A stretch of DNA of 64,000 nucleotides, taken from the NCBI GenBank assembly GCA_029465975.1, contig CM055745.1, positions 11,723,941 to 11,787,940 of the forward strand, read 5' to 3'. Positions 32,419 to 44,448 of the stretch are shown here, one piece after another. How positions within the stretch are numbered: the stretch's first letter is position 1; each line of letters starts with the position of its first letter. The position numbers and the translations under genes are program-made. The DNA comes from Dallia pectoralis. Its lineage: Eukaryota; Chordata; Actinopteri; Esociformes; Umbridae. The notes below the pieces were generated by a model. That model had not been told where the DNA came from, ran no database searches, and was given only the letters and a program-made list of their open reading frames with translations.

Positions 32419-33676
32419 CACTAGAAGCGCCAGAGCTGTTTTCACTCCTTAAATCACCAGAGCCCCGCGCCCGCTGGCGTCATTAGCACCTACATTCTCC
32501 TCCGCAGCTTCCCCATCCATTCACCGAGTAACCTGCCATCCAACAGCATCAGATAATCTACTGTGTTATCATCCTGAATTAAATGAATTAGGATGAATTA
32601 TGAAGTAAAACATTTGACTAAAATAGTATGTATTTATTGTCTTATGTAGGCCTAACCATGGAATACTAATATAAAACCATGATTTTAAAATGCACAAGCT
32701 ATGACATTTAAATTTCTAAAAATCGAATAAATGAAAATCCATCAATCTGTATGTCCTATTTTGATGTAGTAAATGCTGAAACATTTTAGATCACAAGCGA
32801 TGTGCAATCAAATGATTTGCGCATGATTGGCCGTAGCTACAGACATATTGCAACGCAGACTCTTGAAATAAAAAGATTAGGCTACAGTGTATAATTCGAT
32901 CGTTTTTATTTGTAAAATGTATTATAGTAATTGCAGTCCAGTAACTAAGGCACTGTAGACAATACGTATTTTAGAACACAGTTTGTATATTGGTCACGGT
33001 CGGGCTGTATATGAATGGGCTAGATGAATGGGCTAGATGAATGGGCTGTATAGATGAATGGGCTGTATAGATGAATGGGCATACATGTGATTGGATGAAT
33101 TCGTTCTGTTTATTTAGTGAAACATATTTTTCTTTATAAACTTACCTCTTTTTCTAGTTCATTCAAATTCAACCAAGTCTTCGCAGTCTTTTGTCTGCCT
33201 GAGCAGGACACGCAAACTAACCGGTTGCACCGCACACAGTGTTCATTAGTGTTGTTGCGAGCGCACATGAGACAGCAGCAAACTAATCCGTTATATATAT
33301 CCAGTTTCATATAGATCAGACCAAACGAGTCCCGTTTCATATAGATCGGACCAAACGAGTTCAGTTTCATTGGCGTCATAAGCCCAGTGAGGTGTGATCG
33401 GTGTCTGGGTACCGCAATTAGCCCGTCTTGGGTACCAACGCCCAGCGGCGTGGGGTTTTGGCGACAGGAGAGCAGTTTAGGTATCAAAAAACATGTAAAT
33501 AGTTCTTTTATATAGTGTTCGGTTTGTGATTTTGCAATTCTGAAAACGGGACAAGATAAAATGCACGTATTTAGGAAAAGTCATGGAAGGACAAGACTGT
33601 AGCTTTTCAACATTATATATTTATTTCAATTACTAACTGCAACGCCCGCGGGTGTGGGCTGTTGGCGCTTCTAGTG
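32419..33676 (-). mobile_element. piggyBac element, internally deleted
   Basis: The ends are CACTAGAAGCGCCA (left) and its reverse complement (right), flanked by ttta (32415-32418) and ttaa (33677-33680), consistent with the TTAA target duplication of piggyBac with one substitution. The only coding remnant is the cysteine-rich C-terminal finger at 33134-33487. A tandem GAATGGGCTAGAT-like repeat lies at 33010-33080. Confidence 0.82.
33134..33487 (-). pseudogene. piggyBac transposase C-terminal zinc-finger remnant
   Basis: The minus-strand frame ends with GLVCCCLMCARNNTNEHCVR then CNRLVCVSC. The CxxC ... HCxxCxxxxCxxC arrangement matches the C-terminal RING/PHD-like finger of piggyBac transposases. 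The catalytic DDD core is absent. The frame upstream of the finger is not recognisable. Confidence 0.7.
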
Positions 33677-34105
33677 TTAAGGAGAACTCTTCCCAACAAA
33701 ATCAGTGAGCACAGAGCATTCACATACTAATTGAAACAATACATTTACAACACAATCTGAGTACCAAACAACATTCAAATAAGGCAATTGGTCTTAAACA
33801 TCAATACATTCAAAAGTCCATTTTCCTACCGGTTGCATCTCCAGTGTTCTCAAACGATGAGCCGAATGTATATGAGTGCATGTCTGATTGTCAATGAAAG
33901 GAGCTTTGAGCCATGCTTTGGCCCAAACATTCACCACCTGCTCTCACAAAGGTGCACCAGTTTAAAAGGTCCCTAAAGAAACACAGCCTCTTCATGGGTT
34001 CCACCTAAGTTGGCATTTTCTCGCCCCCTGCTCGTGGAAGCTGAATGGATGCATGAAGCTGAATGGATGCATGCGTATTGTTGTTCACTGTCACTTAACA
34101 CTACA
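33677..34105 (-). repeat. Proximal part of the 3' LTR of the outer BEL/Pao element
   Basis: On the minus strand the LTR begins TGTAGTGTTAAGTGACAGTG directly after a purine-rich tract (GGTCAAATGGGAGG, 34119-34106), which is the expected 3' LTR junction. It runs into the piggyBac insertion at 33676. The rest may be at 32216-32414. Confidence 0.6.
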
Positions 34106-34199
34106 CCTCCCATTTGACCTCCTGGTTCTTTAACCCAAGGAGGTCACACCAGTTCCGTCCTTGACGGTCTTACTTTTGTTCTTCTACAGGTACAAACGT

Positions 34200-34627
34200 C
34201 TAACTGTGCAGAACCGTAGCAGGGATCTTGGTTGAATGTTTCCTTGATTTGTCGTCATGTCCATGCCTTAGAGTTTGGACTGGGTAGCTTGGGAAAGTTC
34301 TTATATTTGCATCCCTCACAATGCCCTTCTTGTCGGCCTTGACGTCGATTACCCTGACAAGCTTACACTGACCCCTTAAGGCGTTCTGGTCTGCGAGCCA
34401 GATAATATCTCCAACGGCCACATTCCGCTGTTTTGTGTGCCACTCCAGTCCTTCCAAGCAGAAGGGAATTAGGACTGATGTATTCAATACAGTATTCTCG
34501 GTCTTGAGTCCTGGTGTCTATGGGCCTTTCATTTGCAAGGTTTACAGCCATGTACATAAATGTTTGAAATTCACTCTTTGTGAAGGGTCCTCCTCTTTTC
34601 AAATTGTGCAGAGCCCGCTTCACAGTG
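34200..34627 (-). pseudogene. Outer BEL/Pao integrase C-terminal region (left piece)
   Basis: Minus-strand frames read KRALHNLKRGGPFTKSEFQT, MAVNLANERPID and SPNSLLLGRTG, then after a frameshift near 34445 QRNVAVGDIIWLADQNALRG and KLVRVIDVKADKKGIVRDAN. This is the BEL/Pao integrase end (DUF5641-like). It is the continuation of the integrase at 41381-41703, from which it is separated by the inserted plus-strand BEL element. Confidence 0.88.
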
Positions 34628-35027
34628 TGTAGGAGCCATTTGTGACATGTATGTTTAATTTAATGCAATGACACCTGCTGGTGAGTTATGACCCTGCGGC
34701 CTTGGAACAGGAATTAAAATCCACACACCTGTGCCAATTAAAGCTTAGAGGTAGACCAAGGCCCATGGAAAGTTTGGCATTGAATGTTTGAAGTGCATGG
34801 ACGTCAGCAGTCATATGGTTTTCAGCTTGTTTTAGCTCATGTTCGTTTATTGGCTTATCGGTTTATTTATCATTATAGTGACAGTTTGTACTTCGTTCGT
34901 CATCCATATTTATGTTTCGTTATTTTGAGTTTATTTATCGAAAGAGTGAGCTGGTACTTTGGAATAAAACAAACGAGCCTATTGAAACCCCTGAGGCGTC
35001 CGAAGTGACTTATTGGAAGCCACTACA
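34628..35027 (+). repeat. 5' LTR of inner BEL/Pao (400 bp)
   Basis: Begins TGTAGGAGCCATTTGTGACA and ends AAGCCACTACA. A TGGAATAAAACAAACG segment near 34960 supplies an AATAAA poly(A) signal. The 3' LTR differs mainly by a 12-bp indel near 41165 and a few substitutions, indicating a fairly recent insertion. Confidence 0.92.
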
Positions 35028-35104
35028 TAGTTGAAAACCATTGCTATTGGAATGTGAAACCTGCTGCATTGGAACATTTGAAGTCACCTGCATTTGGAAA
35101 GTTG

Positions 35105-36085
35105 GATTTATCCGTAGGATACTTGGGAGAACGAGACCTGCTTTCTCTAAAGTACGTGGATTCTCCGCTGGAAATATGTGAGGATTTAACCGTTATCTCC
35201 TGGACCCTTGTGAGTAAACTCAAAATTGGAGCGAGCCGCTGCGCTCTTACAATGACATTGAATGCGAGCCGACGTGATTACACCATAAAACAAATGAGAC
35301 TTTTCACTTGATTTGTAATGCTATAGATTTCTGATAGGTTTAACACATTGCATACTATAGTGCTTGCAGCAGTAGTGTGTATTCATGAGTATTGACTGAT
35401 AGGTTTAACACATTGCATACTATGGTGCATGCAGCAGCAGTGTGTATTCATGAGTAATGACTGATAGGTTTAACACATTGTATACTATGGTGCTTGCAGC
35501 AGTAGTGTGTATTCATGAGTAATGACTGATAGGTTTAACACATTGCATACTATGGTGCATGCAGCAGCAGTGTGTATTCATGAGTAATCACTGATAGGTT
35601 TAACACATTGTATACTATGGTGCGTGCAGTAGCAGTGTGTATTTATGAGTATGACTGATAGGTTTAACACATTACATACTATGGTGCATGCAGCAGTAGT
35701 GTGTATTCATGAGTAATGACTGATAGGTTTAACACATTGCATACTATGGTGCTTGCAGCAGTAGTGTGTATTCATGAGTAATGACTGATAGGTTTAACAC
35801 ATTGTATACTATGGTGCATGCAGCAGCAGTGTGTATTCATGAGTAATGACTGATAGGTTTAACACATTGCATACTTGGGAGAACGAGACCTGCTTTCTCT
35901 AAAGTACGTGGATTCTCCGCTGGAAATATGTGAGGATTTAACCGTTATCTCCTGGACCCTTGTGAGTAAACTCAGAATTGGAGCGAGCCGCTGCGCTCAT
36001 ACAATGACATTGAATGCGAGCCGACGTGATTACACCATAAAACAAATGGGACTTTTCACTTGATTTGTAATGCTATAGATTTCTC
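35105..36085 (+). repeat. Duplicated BEL leader (about 220 bp) flanking a captured 65-bp minisatellite
   Basis: The leader segment gatacttgggagaacgagac ... ctatagatttct is present at about 35118-35331 and again at 35871-36084. Between the two lies 35331-35874, eight copies of the 65-bp minisatellite whose main array is at 31490-32215. Junctions fall at short shared words: atact at the right edge and ct-gatagg at the left. Confidence 0.93.
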
Positions 36086-36124
36086 GTGTGTTGAACTTTT
36101 GAGTTAATCTACAAAAAAAAAAAA

Positions 36125-38701
36125 ATGTCAGACGAAGAGCCCGAAGAGCAGGCTTTGCAAAAAGAAAAAGAACTGTTTAAGTTAATTGCAACACGTAGGG
36201 GGAAGCTTGGTGTTTTAACACGCAAACGGAATGAAATCAATAGCCTTATTGAAGCCGGACAGGACAAAGAAACCGTTAGGAAACAAGTTCATTCGTTTGA
36301 TGGATTTTTCGCCGAGTTTATTGGTCTACAAACAACTGTACAAAAATTGACGAAAGATGCATACGAAAGGGATGCCGATAACTTAGACTGGTACCAACCT
36401 AAATATCACCTTTTCAAAAGCTTCTTAGAAGACGTCACGAATTGGCTCGAGGTTGATCAGGAGAACGAGAAGGAAGAGGAGCAGGACGATATTGGTGCCG
36501 TTAAGCCCCAAGACAGCGCATCGCAAGTAGCGCACAGTGTCACGCACAGCTGCAGAACAGGCACTCACAGTTGCGCGTCACGACAGTCTTTTACTCATCT
36601 AAAGGCCGAAGCGGAATGTGAGGCTGTTAGAGCCAAGGCGCAGGCATTGGAAAACAAAATTGATCTTGATATCGAAGAAGCAAATATCATCGCAAAACTA
36701 AAAGCAACAAAATAAAAAATGTTCATAGACCCTGAACTTGCCGCTGCAGAAGCAAAGGCTAGAGTATTCAGAGCAGCTGAAAAACAATGTTCAGTGTCGG
36801 GTGTATATAAATACCGTACATCAACGAAATATGATATCCCGGCAACAGTACAAAGACCGGTGAGATCCCAGAAAGAAGGATCAGCTCCTCGAACTGACCC
36901 TAGGCAAACTGTAAACCCAAATGACAATGATACAAACGTCACTGAGGTATTAAAAAGACAAACTGAAATCACTGAAATGTTAGTGAAACAGCAAACACTC
37001 TCTCTTTTGCCAAATAGAGAAATTCCCATATTTAGTGGTGACGCTCTTGAATATAGGACGTTCATCAAAGCATTTGAGCAATGTATCAAGAATAAAACTA
37101 CTAATATGGATGACCGGCTATACTACTTCCAACAGTATACAAGAGACCATCCCAGAAATCTTGTCAGTAGCTTTATGCATATGGATTCCTCCATTGCGTA
37201 TAAAGAAGCAAAAAGGCAACTAGAATACAATTTTGGAAACAGCTATAAAATAGCATCTGCTTACATGAATAAAGCCTTGAACTGGCCAACCATCAAACCA
37301 GAGGATGGCAATGGGTTGCGTTCATATGCTCTTTTCCTGCATAGCTGCTACAATACAATGCAAGACATTGATGGCCTGAAAGAGCTTGAAAGTTCCACCA
37401 ACTTAAGACTCATTTTGTCTAAACTTCCATTTAGGCTACGAGATGGATGGCGAGCAAATGTGTGTAGCATGCAAGATAACAAACACAGAGCAACATTCAA
37501 GGACTTGGTAGACTTTATCGAAAGACAGTCCAGAGCAATGCTGGATCCAATTTTCGGTGACATACACAACCCAACAGAGAGCAAAGTAACGTCAGGACCT
37601 AAACCACAAAAACCATTCACCAAACTTAGTGGGAGGACCAGTTTTGCCAATACAATTGCTCAGGCACCTAAAATAAAAAGGAACGAGTTACAATATGGAA
37701 ACAAACTGGATACAAATAAGTGTGCTCTTGAAAGGCCTTGCTTATTTTGTGAAAGAAATCACGCATTCGAAATCTGCGAAAGGTTTAAGTCTAAACCAAA
37801 TAGTGAGAAAATAGAATTCCTGAAATCAAACGGAATGTGTTTTGGATGTTTAACAAAGGGACACGTTAGCAAAACTTGCAAAACCAGAATGAAATGTGAA
37901 ACATGTTCTCTGTCTCATCCAACCATCCTTCACATTCACACTGGCAAAGAAAAAGATGGAATCAAAAATGACTGCGTCATAACCGGAAACAACCCATTGA
38001 GTAGTGCTATGGTTTCTGTGGAAGATAATGACCTAATGGGGGTCAGTCAATCAAAACAATGCACTCTTGCTATTGTGCCAGTGAAAGTAAAGGTCTCAAA
38101 TTCAGATAAAGTCAAAAATATACATGCATTTTTGGATCCTGGTAGCTCAGCTACATTTTGCACAGACTCATTGAAAAGAAAGTTAAACATCACTGGGAAA
38201 AACACCACAATACGCTTGTGCACAATGGGACAAGAGAAAAATGTCCACAGCAGTATAGTCTCTGGTCTCGAAGTCAGCAGTATGGAAGGTTCGCTCTATC
38301 ATAAACTCCCAGAAGTCTATACTCAAACAAAATTACCAGTTTCAAAACGGCACATACCAATACAAGAATCAATAGACAAATGGACATACTTACATGAGGT
38401 GAAAATTCCACAATTGGATGCTGACATTGAGTTGTTAATCGGCACAAATGCTGCAAAGCTTATGGAGCCTTGGAAGGTGGTACACAGTAGAGGTAATGGG
38501 CCATATGCTGTTAGAACACCCTTAGGATGGGTTGTCAATGGGCTCATGCAAGAAACAACATGTCAAACGCAAGGAAGTCACTCATGTACTGTAGTTAATC
38601 GCATATCTGTAGCAGTTTTGAAGGACCTGTTGATTAAACAGTATAATCAAGATTTTCCTGAACTGGCAGCTGATGAGAAATCTGAAATGTCATATCCTTG
38701 A
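36125..38701 (+). pseudogene. Inner BEL/Pao gag-protease (one nonsense codon)
   Basis: The frame opens MSDEEPEEQALQKEKELFKL with a long acidic/coiled-coil start. It is interrupted by TAA at 36713-36715 and continues in the same frame as MFIDPELAAAEAKARVF. The gag core reads IPIFSGDALEYRTFIKAFEQ and KLPFRLRDGWRANV. Zinc-binding residues follow in CLFCERNHAFEICERF, NGMCFGCLTKGHVSKTC and CETCSLSHPTILH. The protease starts AFLDPGSSATFC with a DPGS variant. The frame ends at 38701, where the N-terminal part of RT appears deleted. Confidence 0.9.
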
Positions 38702-40110
38702 ATAGCAAATTGATGCAAGGTCCAAATCTCACCAGTAGCTTGGTAGGCGTCTTGTTGCGTTTCCGCCAGGAGACAATCGCCCTTATGTCAGACGTGGAAA
38801 GCATGTTTCACCAGGTGAGAATTATGGAGAAGCATGTGGATTTTTGCGCTTTCTATGGTGGCCAAACGGTGACACAGGTCAACAACTGGAAGAACACAGA
38901 ATGACAGTGCACTTATTTGGGGCAACGTCATCACCAAGTTGTGCTAGTTTCGCCCTCAGACAAACCGCCCAAGATTTCAAAGATCTCTTCTTGCCTGGAA
39001 ACAATTAAGGAACATTTTTACGTAGATTATTGCCTGAAATCAGTGGCCACCGAATCTGATGCTGTGACGTTGTGCAAAGAGCTTGAAAGAGCTTGCTCAA
39101 TGGGAGGCTTTCGTTTGCATAAATGGATAAGTAACAGCAAAACAGTCCTAATGTCCATCCCACAAGTAGCCAGAGCAAAGGAGGTCAAAGACCTGGACTT
39201 GGAATCCAGTGATCTTCCTACAGAAAGAACTCTTGGCATACAATGGCACATAGAAAGGGACGAACTCACCTTTGCAGTGAGCCTGAAGCATCAGCCATGT
39301 ACTCGAAGGGGAATACTGTCCATCATATCCTCAGTATACGATCCTCTTGGCTTCATATCTCCATTTGTCCTTACTTCTAAGAACATTCTGCGGGATCTTT
39401 GCAAGCTGAATTATGCCTGGGACCAAGCCCTACCAGACCACTACACACAGCTGTGGCATGAATGGATGGCAGGTCTAAGTTGCATTGGAGAGCTCAGTGT
39501 CAGCAGATGTCTTAAGCCAAAAGGCTTTGATCCGATAACATCTGCAAAACTACACCACTTTAGTGATGCGTCTGAAAGTGGTTATGGCTGTGTCACATAC
39601 CTTCGTCTCACAAATTCAGAACATGAAGTGCACACCTCATTTATAATGGGGAAATCACGGGTTGCACCACTGAAACAAACTACAATGCCGAGAATGGAAC
39701 TCACTGCAGCAGTACTCGCAGTACGAATGGATAGATTGATCAAATCAGAGTTACAACTTGCTCTTGAGAACTCAATTTTCTGGACAGATAGTACGTCAAC
39801 ATTGAAGTACATTCAGAACGAGAACAAAAGATTTAAAACATTCGTGGCTAATAGAGTGAACACAATCAGAGAAATGAGCGAAGTGAAACAATGGAGATAC
39901 ATAAACACTAAGCAAAATCCGGCTGATTGTGCATCTCGTGGTCTCAAGGCCACTGCTCTTATGAATTCAAAGGTTTGGCTGAATGGTCCAGAATTTCTCA
40001 AATGTCAGAAATCTGAATGGACTAATTCCGACATCGTCATACAAACATATGAAGAAGAAGAAGACGATGATGTTGAAGTGAAAAAGAATGTTCTCATCTC
40101 GAACCTTTAA
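38698..40110 (+). pseudogene. Inner BEL/Pao RT-RNase H, deleted and mutated
   Basis: It resumes at LNSKLMQGPNLTSSLVGVLL and SDVESMFHQVRI (RT), shifts frame near 38905 and continues from 38917 as one frame. The expected YVDD active site reads FYVDYCLKSV, so the second catalytic Asp is Tyr. RNase H follows as HHFSDASESGYGCVTYLRL, PRMELTAAVLAVRMD, FWTDSTSTLKYI and NPADCASRGLKA. It ends at a stop at 40108-40110, where the integrase zinc finger and catalytic core should begin. Confidence 0.9.
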
Positions 40111-40496
40111 CACCCAACCACCTTTTACTTCTCAAAGGACAACCCACATTACCACCTGGCTTATTTCATAAATCAGATGTTTATAGTAGACGCAGATGGA
40201 AGCAAGTACAATACTTAGCTGATACGTTTTGGAAAAGATGGATTAGAGAGTATCTTCTAACACTACAAGAAAGGCAAAAGTGGTTTAAAGAGAAAAGAAA
40301 CTACGCAACTGGCGACATTGTGTTAATTGCAGACCCTACTGCCCCTAGGGGATCTTGGATGTTGGGGAAAGTTATTGACACAAAGAAAGATTCAAAGGGG
40401 ATCGTTCGTAGTTTGACTTTAAAAACGAAGACAAGTGTTATAGACAGACCAATTACAAAGGTTTGCTTATTGTTGGAAAATGACATGCGGATATGA
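40110..40496 (+). pseudogene. Inner BEL/Pao integrase C-terminal end
   Basis: In a new frame the sequence reads TPNHLLLLKGQPTLPPGLFH, RRWKQVQYLADTFWKRWIRE, YATGDIVLIADPTAPRGSWM and DRPITKVCLLL, the conserved end of BEL/Pao integrases. The HHCC finger and DDE core are absent between RNase H and this block. Confidence 0.87.
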
Positions 40497-40968
40497 ATGG
40501 CCAATGTGTATGTAATGTTAACTTTACCTTGTAGGAACTGACATGTATACTGATCTCTACACACGCACAAAGGACTATGGACTATTGGAGCAAGGAAGTT
40601 CTTGCAACGTGCACATTTGCGTACATACAAATAAATACTTACATGCGCTATGAAATGGACCTTTTGGACAATGCCTCTCAGGGCATAATGGACTGTTTAC
40701 GTTATACACTGAAGGAATGTTGAATGCATTGCTATCGCATTGATGGACTTTAATTTGAATTGAAAATAATATGGTCACGAATGAACCGAAAGAAGCTTGA
40801 CGGGATTCAAATGAAACTAACATAATCATGTTCATATATATGTGGACAATTCTGATTATTGATGAGTTGACCGATTTATATCTTTACTTTGTATATTGTA
40901 ATATGGCTCCATATTTTTGTTTGTTTATTATTGTACCTATTTAGCTGGTAGCAATAAGAGGGCCGGTG

Positions 40969-41380
40969 TGTAGGAGCCATTTGTGACATGTATGTTTAAT
41001 TTAATGCAATGACACCTGCTGGTGAGTTATGACCCTGCGGCCTTGGAACAGGAATTAAAATCCACACACCTGTGCCAATTAAAGCTTAGAGGTAAACCAA
41101 GGCCCATGGAAAGTTTGGCATTGATTGTTTGAAGTGCATGGACGTCAGCAGTCATATGGTTTTCAATTTTTGCTTTCCTTTGTTTTAGCTCATGTTCGTT
41201 TATTGGCTTATAGGTTTATTTATCATTATAGTGACAGTTTGTACTTCGTTCGTCATCCATATTTATGTTTCGTTATTTTGAGTTTATTTATTGAAAGAGT
41301 GAGCTGGTACTTTGGAATAAAACAAACGAGCCTATTGAAACCCCTGAGGCGTCCGAAGTGACTTATTGGAAGCCACTACA
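40969..41380 (+). repeat. 3' LTR of inner BEL/Pao (412 bp)
   Basis: Preceded by a purine-rich AATAAGAGGGCCGG tract and begins TGTAGGAGCC. Ends CCACTACA followed by the acagtg target duplication. Confidence 0.92.
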
Positions 41381-44300
41381 ACAGTGTGAACTGCTGCTTC
41401 GGCAGCACCATTCCTGTGAGGGGAGTCTGCTTGGTGGATTTTCCAGTTCCATTCTGTCCCATGCTTGGACGCCTCATTTTCAAGTTCAGATATACTTGAT
41501 CGGTCCAGGAAGTGGTAGAGCTCTTTGAGGGCAGGTCTGGCACCGACAAAGTTTGTTCCAGGGTCTGACCATAATTTCTGTGGATGCCCTCTCAATGCAG
41601 TGAATCTTTGGTAGGCCAGTAGGAAGCCTTCGGTGGACTGGTCACTGACAACATCTGTGTGTATGGCCCAGCATGCCATGCAGCAGAAGACAATTCCCCA
41701 CACTTTGAGCTTGACCTTTTTTTCACCTCATCCTTGACTTCATAAGGTCCAAATAAGTCCACCGTTGTGTACTTAAATGGTTTGGCTGGTGTTATTTGCT
41801 CAAATGGAAGGTCACTCATGATCTGCTGGCACTTTCTGGCCCTGGCCTTTCTGCACACAACACAGTTGTCAACTATCCTTTTAGCCAGCCTCCGGCCTTT
41901 GATTACCCAGGCCTTCTTCCTCATTCGGAGGAGTGAACCTGCTATTTCTTCATGGTTTGCTCCATGGGCCTCATGGGCTAGGAGCGTGGAAATCCATGCC
42001 TCATATGGTACAATTGGTACAGCTGTCTTGTCCTCATTAAACATCTGGTACCTCCCTCCACAAACTAGGAGCCCAGTATCTCCATCCTTGTAAACAGCTA
42101 GTCTGTTGAGTGTGGTGTCTTGGAAGGTTATTCCCTCCTGAGCGGCAAGAAACAGATCTCTTAGGGCATCTTCAAACTCCCCAACAGTGAGCACAGGCTC
42201 CTTCCTTCTGGACCTCCAGTTTGTAAGAGTAGCTCCCACTGTGTTTTATTTGAGTTCTTGTTTAACATTCTTTTCCACATTGTTGCAGCTCTCCAAACCC
42301 AGGCAATGACCCTGATCAGCCTGGTCAAGCTGCTAAAGTTCCTGAAATCCATAATTTTCTTTATTGCAGAAGCAGCTGGTTCTCTTCGGACACAAGTCCT
42401 AGACCCATCTGTGTTCTGGTGTCCATCTTGCTTTGTGTCTCCCTGACTTTCAGTCCTCTGAACACCCACCTCAGGGAGTATATCACCCTGGGTTTTCTTG
42501 GCCTGTGCTCTGGTCAGAGCTGCCAAATAACACTTTCTCTGAAGTCTGTCTGCCATCCTTGGCATACGTGGCTATTTCCTTGGCTGACTTCTGTGGCCAC
42601 TCTCCCACAGGTTGCCTCAAGAACGTTGGCCCATTCTGCCAAATGGAATCTTCCTGGAGGTCTTCCGGGGCTGCCCCTCTTGTTATGACATCAGCATTGT
42701 TCAGACTTCCCGGGATCCACCACCAGTCTTCGACGGATGTCGATTTCTGGATCTCTCCAACCCTGTTCGCAAAGAACGTTTGGTACCCATAGCTGTCCCT
42801 CTGGATTGCTCCCAACACAGTTTGACTGTCCAGCAGATGGAACCATCGTTCAATTTTTATCCGACCTTGCTTTTCTACATACTTTTTAAGTCGTGCTGCA
42901 TAGACAGCCCCACAGATTTCAGCTTTCACTGGTTCTCCCTTTTGGTCCAAGGGTGTGAGCTTCGTTTTGGACTCAACCAACCTGACTTGGATGCCTTGTT
43001 CGGTCTCCCATCTGAAGTACACTACGGCTCCATAGCTCTTGTCACTTCCATCAGAGAATGTTATTCCCCACGGTCTCCCAATCCAGTTGGCAGGTGTGCG
43101 GCTTCAGTGGAAGGTGATTTGGCCAAGATGTGTGTACTCCTCAAATAATTGGATGGCCTCTTCTCTCAACTTTTCAGATAGAGGTTTGTCCCAGGTGACT
43201 CGGGTCAATGTTTTTCCTCCCGCTTCTTGAAACGCCTTTCTAACAAGAATGGCACCCTTCTGTTTGACAGGTGTGACGAGGCCTATTCGGTCATATAGGC
43301 TAGCTACTTGGCTTAGCAGTTCTCTCCTTGTCAGTGGGTTCGGGGTCCTCCCTCTTACCTCTTCATTAAGGAGGTTTTTGTCGACTCTCATCTTCTTCCT
43401 CTTTGAGAAATTGATTGAAATCATGAGGTCTAGTTTATCCTCTTCAACAAGGTATCCCACTCCAAGGGCTTTGTTGTCACCTTCCCTCATCTGGTTAGGG
43501 AGCATGAGTACTGTCTTTGTCCTTGCCCCTTGTTCTCCTGGTACGGTTTCCCAACTCCTGCTTTGGCCTGACCGGACCCAGGGCTTGAGGAAAAATCCGC
43601 CTGCCTTCAGGATGTTGTTGAGTCCTTCCATGTTCTGGTCCAGCTTTTGCAAGTCATTATGGGAAGTCAGGATGTCATCGACATAGGCATCCTCTTCAAG
43701 GATCCTACGTTCTTCCTCAAGGCGAGCGAACATGGGCAGTTTTGCTGTTTCCCTCATTGCCAATTGCGCAATGCACCCTGCTGGCCGATCGCCCATATTG
43801 ACCCTGGTGATGGCGTATTCTTCTATCTCTTTTTCCGCTGTGTCTCTCCAGAGGAATCTGTGGAGGCGCATCTCCAGGTCTTCTAACCACACAGAATTAT
43901 ACATCTTTCTGATGTCGCCAAGGGCAGCATTAACACCTCTCCTGAACCTGAGTAGTACTGCCCTGATGGGATTGAGGACATCAGGCCCTTCCAGCAGAAG
44001 GTCATTCATGCTGACTCCTCCAAACTTCTGACTGCCGTCCCATACCACTCTTACAGGTGTCGTGGAAGAGTGAGGATTTGGCGCCACCATGTGGCTGATA
44101 TACCATACTGGTCCTTTCCAGTCGGCAATTATCTCTTCAGTGAGCTTCTTGGCTGCTCCTCTCTCAATCATCTCTTGCACTTGAGCCGTGTATGCCATCT
44201 TCCACTCCGGCTCAATTGTTAGACGTTTTTCTGTCCTCAGGAATGTGGCTTCCACCCCACGTCTGTTGTTGGGAAGGGAACTTGGATCCTGAATCCAGGG

Positions 44301-44436
44301 GTACTTTGTATCCCAGTGTGGCTCACTGCTGTGAGCATCTCCCCTTGTGTATCCTTGACTTAGTTACTCCACCCTGATTCTGCCCAACACAGTTGGTCTT
44401 CGCCACGGTGTTGGTGAACACATTCTTGAATTTCTC
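41381..44436 (-). pseudogene. Outer BEL/Pao pol (RT, RNase H, integrase), 5' truncated
   Basis: The minus-strand order starts with YPWIQDPSSLPNNRRGVEAT and the RT block (FLRTEKRLTIEPEW, VRVVWDGSQKFGGVSMNDLL, GDIRKMYNSVWL, YVDDILTS with an intact YVDD) at 44370-43104. RNase H follows at 43022-42483 (AEICGAVYAARLKKY, LDSQTVLGAI, PGSLNNADVITRG). The integrase HHCC finger and core lie at 42239-41381 (HEAHGANHEEIAG, CVVCRKARARKC, VDLFGPYEVKDE, WSDPGTNFVGARPALKELY, HRNGAAEAAVHT). Several frameshifts break it. It ends at the inner BEL insertion and continues at 34627. Gag and the 5' LTR are missing; the sequence joins retroviral LTR/primer-site sequence at 44437. Confidence 0.9.
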
Positions 44437-44448
44437 TCGTCGCCAAAT

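Larger units (their letters stand above)
34628..41380 (+). mobile_element. BEL/Pao retrotransposon inserted into an opposite-strand BEL/Pao
   Basis: LTRs are at 34628-35027 and 40969-41380, both TGTAGGAGCC ... CCACTACA. The direct repeat acagtg flanks the insertion (34622-34627 and 41381-41386). Removing one copy restores the outer integrase reading AAVHTVKRALHN. Internal order is leader, gag-protease, RT-RNase H and integrase end, which is BEL/Pao. It is defective: one nonsense codon in gag, a deleted RT N-terminus, an altered YVDD motif and a missing integrase core. Confidence 0.94.
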
